NCBI RefSeq assembly: GCF_019352175.1 | Contig: NZ_JACBYI010000001.1 | Span: 1 to 64,000 of the forward strand | Direction of reading: 5' to 3' | Origin: Paenibacillus sp. S150 | GTDB lineage: Bacteria; Bacillota; Bacilli; Paenibacillales; Paenibacillaceae | Length of the DNA stretch: 64,000 bases | Part shown: one piece after another, positions 16,275 through 24,182 of the stretch | How the letters are laid out: each line of letters starts with the position of its first letter | Position numbering within the stretch: the first letter of the stretch is position 1 | Translations under genes and position numbers: made by a program | Notes under the pieces: generated by a model | Told to the model about the DNA's origin: nothing | Seen by the model: only the letters and a program-made list of their open reading frames with translations | Database searches by the model: none

Positions 16275-17249
16275 TTAAAAGAGTCCTTGCTGTCCAAGCT
16301 TTTTGGAAATAAAATTCGTCGTCAGCACCAGGGCGAAGGCGATCACATTCTTGAACAAGCCGACGGCCGTTGTCAGGCTGAACTGGAAATTCTGCAAGCC
16401 CACCCTGTACACATAGGTATCCAGAATATCCGCCACACTATAGGTTGCAGGGGAATACAGGTTAAGGATTTGATCAAATCCTGCATCCAGCACACTGCCG
16501 ATCCGCAGAATGAACATCAGGATAATCACCGGCAGGATCGTCGGCAGCGTAATGCTGATTGTCTGCTTCCAGCGGCTGGCTCCGTCCATAACGGCTGCTT
16601 CATACATATCGGGCTGTACTCCGGCGAGTGCGGCCAGATAAATTATCGTTCCCCAGCCCACTTCCTTCCAGATTGCCGAGGTTACCAGCGTAAAACGGAA
16701 ATAATTGGGGTTGCCCAGAAAATATACCGGCTCCAGCCCGACAAGCTGCAGCAGATAATTCACCACACCGGTCGACGGGGACAGCAGGGTGATCAGAATT
16801 CCCGAGAGGATGACCCAGGAAAAAAAGTGCGGCAGATATGTCAGCGACTGCGCAACCCTTTTGAAGGCTACTGACCGGATTTCATTGATCAGCAGCGCCA
16901 GAATGACCGGTGCCGGGAAGCCGAACAGGATATGCAGAAAGCTGATCGTAACCGTATTCTTCAGGATCCGCAAAAAATCGGGGGATTGAAAAAACAGAAA
17001 CTCGAAATGCTTGAACCCCACCCAGGGACTGCCCCAGATGCCATCCATAATCCTGAAATCCTTGAAGGCCAGCTGAATGCCGTACATTGGGGCGTAGGCA
17101 AAAACAGCGTACCAAATCATCACCGGGGCGAGAAGCAGAAACAGGTATCTGCATTTTTTGTACTCCCTCCAGGCTGCAGTAATTTTCGGCGGCACCGCCC
17201 TGTATGTTTTTTTTCTGCCGCCCATTTCCGGATGATTCACCGGGTTCAT
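16275..17249 (-). CDS. Sugar ABC transporter permease, LplB/YteP type
   Basis: A 324-residue permease with an N-terminal cytoplasmic segment, about six membrane segments and the EAA loop YEAAVMDGASRWKQTISITLP. The end, NFISKKLGQQGLF, is typical of LplB-type subunits. AAGGAG lies eight bases before the ATG. First gene of the importer operon. A cre-like site lies upstream at 17322-17335. Confidence 0.9.
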   Translation of the reverse strand: MNPVNHPEMGGRKKTYRAVPPKITAAWREYKKCRYLFLLLAPVMIWYAVFAYAPMYGIQLAFKDFRIMDGIWGSPWVGFKHFEFLFFQSPDFLRILKNTVTISFLHILFGFPAPVILALLINEIRSVAFKRVAQSLTYLPHFFSWVILSGILITLLSPSTGVVNYLLQLVGLEPVYFLGNPNYFRFTLVTSAIWKEVGWGTIIYLAALAGVQPDMYEAAVMDGASRWKQTISITLPTILPVIILMFILRIGSVLDAGFDQILNLYSPATYSVADILDTYVYRVGLQNFQFSLTTAVGLFKNVIAFALVLTTNFISKKLGQQGLF

Positions 17250-17321
17250 GTTGACCGCTCCTTTCCTTCATCGCAATACCATGGACTTGCTGTCGCCAGC
17301 CACAGTTCTACTTTAGAATTT

Positions 17322-17335
17322 TGAAAACGCTTTTT
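17322..17335. promoter_or_regulatory. Possible catabolite-repression (cre-like) site
   Basis: TGAAAACGCTTTTT matches the CcpA consensus TGWNANCGNTNWCA except at the last two positions. It lies 73 bases upstream of the LplB-type start and next to a TTGCAA box at 17339-17344, where a repressor could block transcription. Confidence 0.35.
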
Positions 17336-17395
17336 CCATTGCAAGTTCATTAGAATTCTTATAAATCCTTTCACTTCTGCCCCATTTGGCCATAC

Positions 17396-17441
17396 AAAAA
17401 GACCGCTGCCTGGGTAGCCCGCCGTACATGCCCCAGGCAGC
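17396..17441 (-). terminator. Terminator of the AraC-type regulator gene
   Basis: A perfect GCTGCCTGGG/CCCAGGCAGC stem (17405-17414 and 17432-17441) is followed by TTTTT on the minus strand, about 40 bases after the regulator stop. Confidence 0.8.
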
Positions 17442-17477
17442 AGCCCTATGAACCTGTTGGTTTCGCCAATCCTTCTG

Positions 17478-19691
17478 CTATTCCTGATCCAGAAACAGTG
17501 TATCCAGTGCCGCCAGCTGCGAATTCCGGTATTGAACGGGAGTTACCCCGTAGCGTGTCTTGAATTTGCTGTGAAAATACTGGGGATTGCGGTACCCGAC
17601 CTGCGACGCGATGGCCGACACAGAGAGGCGCGGCTGGCTGCGCAGCAGATCGGCGGCTTTTTCCAGGCGCAGCCGGGTCACATATTCGGTAAAGGCCTCC
17701 TTCGTTCCCTCACTGAAGAGCGTAGAAATGTATGCGGGCGCCAGCGATACTTCCTTGGACAGAATCTGCAGGGATATATCCTCATGCAAATGCCCGGCAA
17801 TATAGGCTTTCAGGGTGCGGATAATGTCCGCGTGCGCATGGTTGCCCGAATAACGCAAATGCTCGGCAATCTGCATCGACAGCATCCGTATCCCTTCAAC
17901 GGTATCGGCGAGGGTGTCCTTTTTCAATTCTTCAAAGATATTCGAGTGCGGCAGAAAGTGCTGGAGCTTAAGCTCAATCACCGATTGGTACAGCTGCGTA
18001 ATTAACTGAAGCAGGGCCAGCTCCACAGCCTCAATCTGCATATTGCCCTCCTGAAGGACCCCCAGAAAATGATTAATGAAATCATTAATAGCATCCTGGT
18101 TCCCTGCTTGCAGGGCATGCTTGAAATGCTCGTATTGAAACAGGTACGGTGCCGCATTCATCTCCAGTATCCTGGAATAGGCCACAATCGAATCCCTTCC
18201 ATATAAAAAATGGTAGCGGGCTGCCTGCTTGGCCATCTGATACGAATCAGCCAGCTCTTCCGGGATTGCCGCGATGCTCCCAATCGCCCCGCCGAACCTT
18301 GGCCCTGTCCCTGCCGACTCCTGCAGTTGCCGCAAATCGGCCATAATAATCGCTTCCGCATCCGTGACGTTTGGAGGAATATAATAAATAACCGCCGCTT
18401 CCTTTTCATTCAAAAGAACAAAAACGCTGTGCAACGTCCGTTCCATCGTTTCATAGCGCATTTTCAGGCATTCGCTGCCCTCCTCCGGATTATCCAGATG
18501 AGCGGTGCAATAGCTGTAGCCCGGCTGGACAAAGTCCTTATTTTCCAATCCCAGGCTTGCTCCAAGCAGCAGATTCTTCAAATCGTTTTTGCGCGCCTGC
18601 ATTTCCAGGGTTATGATTTTTTCCTCCATCAGATGAAAGGCGCTGCCAATGAATACATACTCATTCACCCACGTGGCAGGCGACGAGGAATGTAAATCCT
18701 TGATTTGCATGACCAGCTTTTTCACAGGAAGATACAGCTGCTTGGAGAAGAAAAAGGACATCAGCAGACCAAACAGCACCACTGCCCCGCAGCTGGCAAA
18801 CAGCCCGTTCTTCAGCCGTTCGGAGGACAGCACAAACGAGTTCATCGGCCGGTACATGGCATAAGTCCACTCATGCGCGGAATGGACCGGCTCCAGATAG
18901 GACAGGACGGCCTTGCCTTCCGTGTCTTCGATAATCTGCTCCGCGTTCCGGGGATGCTGTATCGTTTCCTTCAACAATCCGCCCAGAGCCTCATCGTACT
19001 CCCCCGTATGAAGCATCGTCCGGCCGGACCGGTCGAAGATATACAGCCGGTCAGCCGCAGAGCTGAGCATTGTGGCAGCCGCAGACTGGAGATAACCCAT
19101 TCCTACATCAATGTAAAAATATCCCTTCGTCGGAACTCCGGGAGTTTCGTAAGGCAGCTTAATCACATAGGTCATAACCTCGCTTCCATCGGCCAGGGTG
19201 CGGAACAGCCATTCCTTGGGCTGCACCTCATTCAGCTTCAGAATGAACGCGGCTTCCTCCGCATTCTCAGTCATCATATAAAAATTACTGGCATCAACGA
19301 CATAATTATTGGCCGGGAAATAAACGGTGACATTGACCAGCCCTTCATTCTCGATTCTGTAAAAATCAAGATCCTGCCGCAAGGAGGCAATACGGCTGAG
19401 GTTGCCCTCCCAGCTCTTGTTCAACAGCAAATTCAAATTGAAGTTATTCTGAATGAAGCGTATGGAAAGCGCCTTGCTCTGCAGATTGTCTTCATACTTC
19501 TTCAGCACGGTCTGTTCAATATAATCCTTGGCGGAGTCCAGGCGGTTTTGGTTGTCCTTCACAATCTCCTCCTCCATCATTCCATTGGCCTGGGTATACC
19601 AATAGCCCCCCATAATCCCGATGAGAACCACAGACAGAATCGTATAGGACAGGATAAACCTTATAAAGATCGTTCTTCTGTATTCGGGCAA
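17478..19691 (-). CDS. Membrane-bound AraC-family regulator with extracellular sensor
   Basis: About 737 residues. A first membrane helix (about residues 9-32) and a second one (VVLFGLLMSFFFSKQLY, about 310) flank a large extracellular sensing region. The C-terminal ~100 residues hold two AraC helix-turn-helix units ending in YRNPQYFHSKFKTRYGVTPVQYRN. I start at TTG 19691, with AGGGGAGG nine bases upstream; a longer reading from 19826 has no such site. These one-component regulators usually control the neighbouring LplABC-type importer. No glycosidase accompanies it, so the inducing sugar is unknown. Confidence 0.85.
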   Translation of the reverse strand: MPEYRRTIFIRFILSYTILSVVLIGIMGGYWYTQANGMMEEEIVKDNQNRLDSAKDYIEQTVLKKYEDNLQSKALSIRFIQNNFNLNLLLNKSWEGNLSRIASLRQDLDFYRIENEGLVNVTVYFPANNYVVDASNFYMMTENAEEAAFILKLNEVQPKEWLFRTLADGSEVMTYVIKLPYETPGVPTKGYFYIDVGMGYLQSAAATMLSSAADRLYIFDRSGRTMLHTGEYDEALGGLLKETIQHPRNAEQIIEDTEGKAVLSYLEPVHSAHEWTYAMYRPMNSFVLSSERLKNGLFASCGAVVLFGLLMSFFFSKQLYLPVKKLVMQIKDLHSSSPATWVNEYVFIGSAFHLMEEKIITLEMQARKNDLKNLLLGASLGLENKDFVQPGYSYCTAHLDNPEEGSECLKMRYETMERTLHSVFVLLNEKEAAVIYYIPPNVTDAEAIIMADLRQLQESAGTGPRFGGAIGSIAAIPEELADSYQMAKQAARYHFLYGRDSIVAYSRILEMNAAPYLFQYEHFKHALQAGNQDAINDFINHFLGVLQEGNMQIEAVELALLQLITQLYQSVIELKLQHFLPHSNIFEELKKDTLADTVEGIRMLSMQIAEHLRYSGNHAHADIIRTLKAYIAGHLHEDISLQILSKEVSLAPAYISTLFSEGTKEAFTEYVTRLRLEKAADLLRSQPRLSVSAIASQVGYRNPQYFHSKFKTRYGVTPVQYRNSQLAALDTLFLDQE

Positions 19692-20071
19692 TGAACTCAA
19701 CCTCCCCTTATGCTTCACCCGCACGAAAGCGGACAACAGGCAAACACTTTGTCCGCTTTCGTATTTATTATTCCATTTATAATCTAAGTATAAAGGCTTG
19801 TCCAGCAATAATGATAGCGCTAACAATTGTGTGGGCGTACGGAATGCTCTTATTGGCTTAAATTATCAGAACCAGCTGTCTTAATCCAGTCTAAAATCAT
19901 TAGATTCATTGTAATTTCTTTAATATTCTATAAAAAAAACAGAATATAAAATCCGCGCATGGTCCGGAAGGATCACGGATTTATGTATTGGATCGAACAA
20001 TTTATTCTGTGTTATCTATAGAGGCTGTCCCGCCCCGGCTGTATTGAGCAAGGGAAGTTCCCCGGCGCCAT
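19692..20071. other. Intergenic stretch with a minus-strand hairpin
   Basis: No gene. An AAATCCG/CGGATTT hairpin (19949-19982) is followed on the minus strand by a long T run (plus-strand A run at 19932-19940), which would act as a second terminator for the gene at 20180. The regulator's promoter should also lie here. Confidence 0.5.
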
Positions 20072-20140
20072 AAAAAACGCACCCCTGGCTGTAAACCGGA
20101 TAAACCGTGGTTTATCCGGTTTGCATTCCGGCGGGTGCGT
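20072..20140 (-). terminator. Terminator of the small protein gene at 20180
   Basis: A perfect 14-bp inner stem, AAACCGGATAAACC with GGTTTATCCGGTTT, lies inside an ACGCACC/GGTGCGT outer stem, with a short T run on the minus strand. Confidence 0.75.
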
Positions 20141-20179
20141 TCATTTCAATTAATGCGGTTGAACCTGTCCATGCTCCGG

Positions 20180-20602
20180 TTAGTCAGAAACAATGATTGC
20201 ATCGAAGCTTTCCGGGCCCACACGGATCGTTCCAAGCAAGTTCGAAGCCACAAAGGCCGTATAAGTGATTTGCGGTGTCACTGGCGGTAAAAAATCATCC
20301 GCTGAAAAGGCGATAACCTGAGGGGCCAGCACACTGAGGTTGAATGTGGAAGTAGCCGAGTATACAACTGGATCTGTTGGCAGGGTGCCTCTTACAATGG
20401 TTACAGTAACACCCACTAAAGCTAAAGGTACTTGTACAGATATTGTCCCTTTCAGGATAACACGCGGGTTAGCAGTCACTCCTTGCGTAACCAGTCCCAC
20501 CTGCCCAAAAAGCTGAGGAGTATTAATGGCCAAAATAGGAATGGCTATCGAATTTGCATAGCTGGCATTCTGCGACGTTCTTCCATCAACAAAAGTTCCC
20601 AT
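20180..20602 (-). CDS. Small beta-rich protein, possibly spore surface
   Basis: A 140-residue protein without signal peptide or membrane helix. It is rich in Val, Thr, Ile and Ala with alternating patterns suggesting beta strands (ILKGTISVQVPLALVGVTVTIVRG). AAGGAGG lies eight bases before the ATG. The composition recalls exosporium proteins of Bacillus, such as ExsC-like proteins, but I see no decisive motif. It is monocistronic with a strong terminator. Function is unknown. Confidence 0.65.
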   Translation of the reverse strand: MGTFVDGRTSQNASYANSIAIPILAINTPQLFGQVGLVTQGVTANPRVILKGTISVQVPLALVGVTVTIVRGTLPTDPVVYSATSTFNLSVLAPQVIAFSADDFLPPVTPQITYTAFVASNLLGTIRVGPESFDAIIVSD

Positions 20603-20721
20603 AGGATTCCCTCCTTTCTCTTAATATAGAATAACATATTCCCAGACTTGCTAAATGAGTGGATTAATTCCCCATAATTTTATTTAAAAAGAGTGGAATT
20701 TTAACCTGCCGGGCAAAGTCT

Positions 20722-20859
20722 ATGCGCGACTCTGCCTTTTTGCTCCGGGAGACGGCGCCTCATTGTACAGTGGAGCTGCTGACAGGCTATAAGCATGGAG
20801 AGCTTGGCGCTCACCGCCCCCAGGAATGGACGCAACGGGCCTTGGCCTTCTGGAATTAG
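20722..20859 (+). pseudogene. Relic of an alpha/beta-hydrolase C-terminus
   Basis: A frame ending at 20859 reads TAPHCTVELLTGYKHGELGA and then RPQEWTQRALAFWN before the stop. This resembles the catalytic-His end of an esterase/hydrolase (H, then a tryptophan-rich tail). Nothing upstream continues the gene, and no ribosome binding site is present, so it is most likely a decayed fragment. Confidence 0.35.
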
Positions 20860-20965
20860 CTTGCAAACACACACCCGAACTTTTCGTCCGGGTATGCCTT
20901 ATACAGCTTGGATACGGCTACAATGCCTCTTCGTTCAAGCACGGCGGTCAGCCTTCAGCTGAATT

Positions 20966-21733
20966 TTACGTTGTCCGGCTGGCTTTGACATGTTTAAGCT
21001 GGGCAACAATAATGACGCTGATGATGACCAGCAGGAACCACGAGCTGATTTTGCTGAAGCTGACCAGCCTCCAGGCTTCGTACTGGTCGGGATATTTCCA
21101 GGCATTGAAAAATGTGGCGACATTCTCGGCCAGCCAGATAAAAAAGCCTACGATAACAAAAGCCAGTGTCAACGGCATCCGGTAGGCAGCGGCCCGGACC
21201 CGGTAAATAATCCGGGTTCTCCAAAAGACAACGAGCACAAGCGCCGTCAGCCACCAGCGGAAATCAGGAATGAAATGATGTGTGAAAAAGTTCAGATAAA
21301 TGGCTCCGCCGAGCAGCCCTGCATAAACAAGCCGCGGCCAGCCGGTCATATCCATCTTCAGCCTGCGCCAGATCTGGCACATAAAGCTTGCGACACTTGC
21401 ATACATGAATCCGCTGTACAAGGGGACGCCGAGTACCTTCGTTAAACCTGGCTCAGGGTAGGACCACGATCCCATCCTGACCTTATATATTTCCAGCAGC
21501 AGGCCGATTACGTGAAATACACAGATCACTTTGATTTCATCCCAGGTCTCTAATCCGCTGCGGTACATGAGATACTGTACGGTAAGCAAGATAATAAGAA
21601 TGGCATCATAGCGGTAGACGAAGGGCAGCTCTATTGCGCCGGAAAGAGCCAGCGTCCCAAAGATCGCCACAGGAAAGATGCAGCTCATCGCCTGATGATA
21701 GCCAAAATGCAGTAATTGTATGATTGATTTCAA
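20966..21733 (-). CDS. DUF817 integral membrane protein (YoaT-like)
   Basis: 255 residues with seven to eight hydrophobic segments. The conserved signatures of the DUF817 family are visible: KVRMGSWSYPEPG, LYSGFMYASVASFMCQ and FFTHHFIPDFRWWL. B. subtilis YoaT belongs to this family; its function is not known. The start is TTG, with GGGGG nine bases upstream. It appears to be monocistronic. Confidence 0.85.
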   Translation of the reverse strand: MKSIIQLLHFGYHQAMSCIFPVAIFGTLALSGAIELPFVYRYDAILIILLTVQYLMYRSGLETWDEIKVICVFHVIGLLLEIYKVRMGSWSYPEPGLTKVLGVPLYSGFMYASVASFMCQIWRRLKMDMTGWPRLVYAGLLGGAIYLNFFTHHFIPDFRWWLTALVLVVFWRTRIIYRVRAAAYRMPLTLAFVIVGFFIWLAENVATFFNAWKYPDQYEAWRLVSFSKISSWFLLVIISVIIVAQLKHVKASRTT

Positions 21734-21956
21734 GCCCTTATTCCCCCTTGTTCATCACATTCATAATCAATCACTTTTCGGTTTAGTAACAAGATAATTG
21801 TAAAGTTCCTGTGGAAAAAGAGAAATTATTCTGCTTTTATTTCCTGTTTTCACTTCCGCAGCTGCTAGCCTGCATACTCCCTCAGCCATTTAGGACAGGA
21901 ATCCCAGCTCCTGCCGGGCTTCCTATCATGTTCACTATTTCTTCTAATATGCACTA

Positions 21957-21985
21957 TTGACCGGTGGTATATTGTCACATATTAT
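21957..21985 (+). promoter_or_regulatory. Promoter of the HTH-TPR receptor gene
   Basis: TTGACC and TATTAT are separated by exactly 17 bases, followed by TACATCTATAAAA. The same arrangement, with near-identical flanks, is repeated at 23735-23763 before the truncated paralogue, so selection or recent duplication supports it. Confidence 0.7.
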
Positions 21986-22038
21986 TACATCTATAAAACA
22001 AAATTCTAATTACTGGAATTCAGTCAGGTGGTGTTTCC

Positions 22039-23442
22039 ATGGCGCCGATTACCGCCACGATTCGCGATCACTTAGCGATGTATTTGTCGCAGCAGGGGAT
22101 GTCCATTAATCAATTCGCCGGACAATGCGGCATTAATTCAGGAACGCTCAGCCGCTTGCTTAACGGACAGCAGCCGATTGCCATGAATCATCTGGAGCGC
22201 ATTACGCGGGGGATGCAATTGCCCGAGGATCATTTCTACAGCCTTTATGTGGATGAATGCTTTCATCACTCACCGCCATCCTGGCGGCGCCTGCGGCCGT
22301 TTCTTCTACGTGCGGCAGACCTCGGCCGCCTCGACTGCATCGAACGGGTAGTCCAGAATCTGCTGGAGAATCTGTCCTATGCCCCCATGCTGTTCGAAGT
22401 GGCCGAGGGATTGTTCCAACAGGGCCTGTGGCAGGCAGCGGCGTTATTATATAAAAATGTCAGCGCCAGTGAGAAATATCAGAATTCCGAGCGGCTGGCG
22501 GTATGCCAGTTCCGTCTATTCCGGATTAGCCTGGGCGACGACCAGACGCTCAATTTGCAGGCGGCTCTGCTCTTCGAATGCTATTTGGATAAGCTGGATG
22601 AGGCGGATCAGTTGGATGGGTTGAAGCATCTGATAAATGCTTATTATTCACTGCATCAATGGAACAAAGTGGATAAACTCGCACAGGAAATGCTTCATCT
22701 AGCTACTCTTCGATATAATCTCAAGAGCCACTTCAACCGGAAGTTCAATGATGAGAAAGTTCCCGAGAAGCCTCTTTGCTTCTATATCTTGTACTCTCAT
22801 CTGATGCGTGCAAGTATCAGTGAGGAGCATCATGATTACATTTCGGCACTCAAATTTGTGACTCTTTATATGGATGAAAGTTGGATAAAAGAAGTTAAAG
22901 TAGATGAAGAGGTGCAGCGAACTGTAGAACAATTCAAGGAATGGGGCACGGCAAACACCTTATTATATCAAGTAAGGTCAGGTCAACATGAAACTCTTGC
23001 TGCATATGTAGAATACATCTCGTCCAGAAAAGATGAGATATTCGTAGCTCTATATAATATTTTAATATCTGCTAACCAGTATGATTGGAATATCGATTAT
23101 ATTCTCAAACGTTTTGCTTACTATATCCCTTATCGGACGTACTCTACTGAATTTGGTGAATACAATCAGCAGATTATGAAAGACCAATACGCACGTTTTC
23201 TTGCCGAATTAGCAATCTATTACTTACATAACAAGCGTAATGAAGGGATTAGCTTGATCCTGCAGAGTTTGGAATCATCTGCTAAAATCAATAACGAGAC
23301 TATCATTATCAAATGTGTTGATCTATTTGAACAACACCGCCATTTAGCAAATAAAGCAGAGAAGCAGAAATATAAACTTCTGATTAGAGAGGTGCAGGAT
23401 CTAAATGAAAAAAAAGCTTATCATGCTGCTAGCTTCGTGTAG
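22039..23442 (+). CDS. Peptide-sensing HTH-TPR transcriptional regulator (RRNPP-type, AloR-like)
   Basis: A 467-residue protein with an N-terminal XRE helix-turn-helix (about residues 8-62, MSINQFAGQCGINSGTLSRL) and a long helical C-terminal region suggesting TPR-like repeats. A short secreted-peptide gene overlaps its 3' end. This is the architecture of cytoplasmic receptors that bind re-imported signalling peptides (PlcR, NprR, AimR, and AloR of P. polymyxa). GGTGG precedes the ATG at 2039 of this 22-kb region. GC content drops after about 22700, so the two halves differ in base composition. The regulated genes are not known. Confidence 0.85.
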   Translation: MAPITATIRDHLAMYLSQQGMSINQFAGQCGINSGTLSRLLNGQQPIAMNHLERITRGMQLPEDHFYSLYVDECFHHSPPSWRRLRPFLLRAADLGRLDCIERVVQNLLENLSYAPMLFEVAEGLFQQGLWQAAALLYKNVSASEKYQNSERLAVCQFRLFRISLGDDQTLNLQAALLFECYLDKLDEADQLDGLKHLINAYYSLHQWNKVDKLAQEMLHLATLRYNLKSHFNRKFNDEKVPEKPLCFYILYSHLMRASISEEHHDYISALKFVTLYMDESWIKEVKVDEEVQRTVEQFKEWGTANTLLYQVRSGQHETLAAYVEYISSRKDEIFVALYNILISANQYDWNIDYILKRFAYYIPYRTYSTEFGEYNQQIMKDQYARFLAELAIYYLHNKRNEGISLILQSLESSAKINNETIIIKCVDLFEQHRHLANKAEKQKYKLLIREVQDLNEKKAYHAASFV

Positions 23443-23548
23443 CTTGGCTATAGTAACCTTTGTATTTGCGGAAACTGTTAAACCAGTAGAGGTCGTAAAT
23501 ACTCAAATGTTAATTCAGACTATGGGTCACGGTACGGGCGGGGGTTAA
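23405..23548 (+). CDS. Secreted signalling-peptide precursor (47 aa)
   Basis: The gene starts 38 bases inside the receptor gene in another frame. It encodes MKKKLIMLLASCSLAIVTFV followed by FAETVKPVEVVNTQMLIQTM and GHGTGGG. A lysine-rich start, a hydrophobic core and a VFA cleavage site make a clear signal peptide. The exported part is about 25 residues. By analogy with Phr, PapR and AloP, the C-terminal five to ten residues around MGHGTGGG would be the mature signal. A weak AGG site lies upstream and a strong terminator follows. It was too short and overlapping to be called by length alone. Confidence 0.8.
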   Translation: MKKKLIMLLASCSLAIVTFVFAETVKPVEVVNTQMLIQTMGHGTGGG

Positions 23549-23587
23549 GCACTCTTTTCACTACTATTATCACTAAAGTATAACCCA

Positions 23588-23622
23588 AACAACGTTCCCA
23601 ATATTCCGGGAACGTTGTTTTT
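23588..23622 (+). terminator. Terminator of the receptor-peptide operon
   Basis: A perfect 12-bp stem AACAACGTTCCC/GGGAACGTTGTT with an eight-base loop and a T run, 40 bases after the peptide stop. Confidence 0.85.
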
Positions 23623-23734
23623 AATTCTATTACCGAATCAGCAAAATCAGCCTCTTTCCCAACTACATAGTTCAGACACCACAACATTTAATAAGCCCTA
23701 ATTCCTTGTTCACCGATTCTCCCCACCTGCCCTA

Positions 23735-23763
23735 TTGACCCATGGAATGCTGTAACATATTAT
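23735..23763 (+). promoter_or_regulatory. Duplicated promoter before the truncated receptor paralogue
   Basis: TTGACC, 17 bases, TATTAT, then TACATCTATAAAA, matching the promoter at 21957-21985 both in boxes and in the sequence that follows. Confidence 0.65.
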
Positions 23764-23816
23764 TACATCTATAAAATAAAATTCTATTAAATGGAATTCA
23801 TTTGGGTGGTGTAACT

Positions 23817-24134
23817 ATGGTATCTGCTACAGCTACGATTCGCGATCATTTAGCTATGCATTTGTCGCAGCAGGGGATGTCCGTTAGTCAATTTGCCGCA
23901 CATTCCGGGATTAATTCGGGAACACTCAGCCGGCTGATCAGCGGCCAGCAGCCGATGGCCATGAATCATCTGGAGCGGATCACCAAAGGAATGCAATTCC
24001 CGGAGGATCATTTCTACACCCTATATATCGAAGAATGCTTCTATCATTATTCACCGACCTGGCGGCGGTTGCGGCCTTTTCTTGTTCGTTCGAGCCGAGC
24101 TGGCAAGCCTTCACTTCCTTTATTAATACCATGA
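23817..24134 (+). pseudogene. Truncated paralogue of the HTH-TPR receptor
   Basis: The first ~95 residues closely match the receptor at 22039, including the whole helix-turn-helix (IRDHLAMHLSQQGMSVSQFA) and the WRRLRPFL segment. After that, similarity ends abruptly at about 24088 and a stop follows at 24134. In another frame, 24089-24151 reads FEPSWQAFTSFINTMKELAQ, which looks like the tail of a different gene. A deletion has probably joined the two. A short DNA-binding protein could still be made and might compete with the full receptor. Confidence 0.75.
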
Positions 24135-24182
24135 AGGAATTAGCCCAATGATCCATAGACATAACCCGGACAGCGCTGAACT

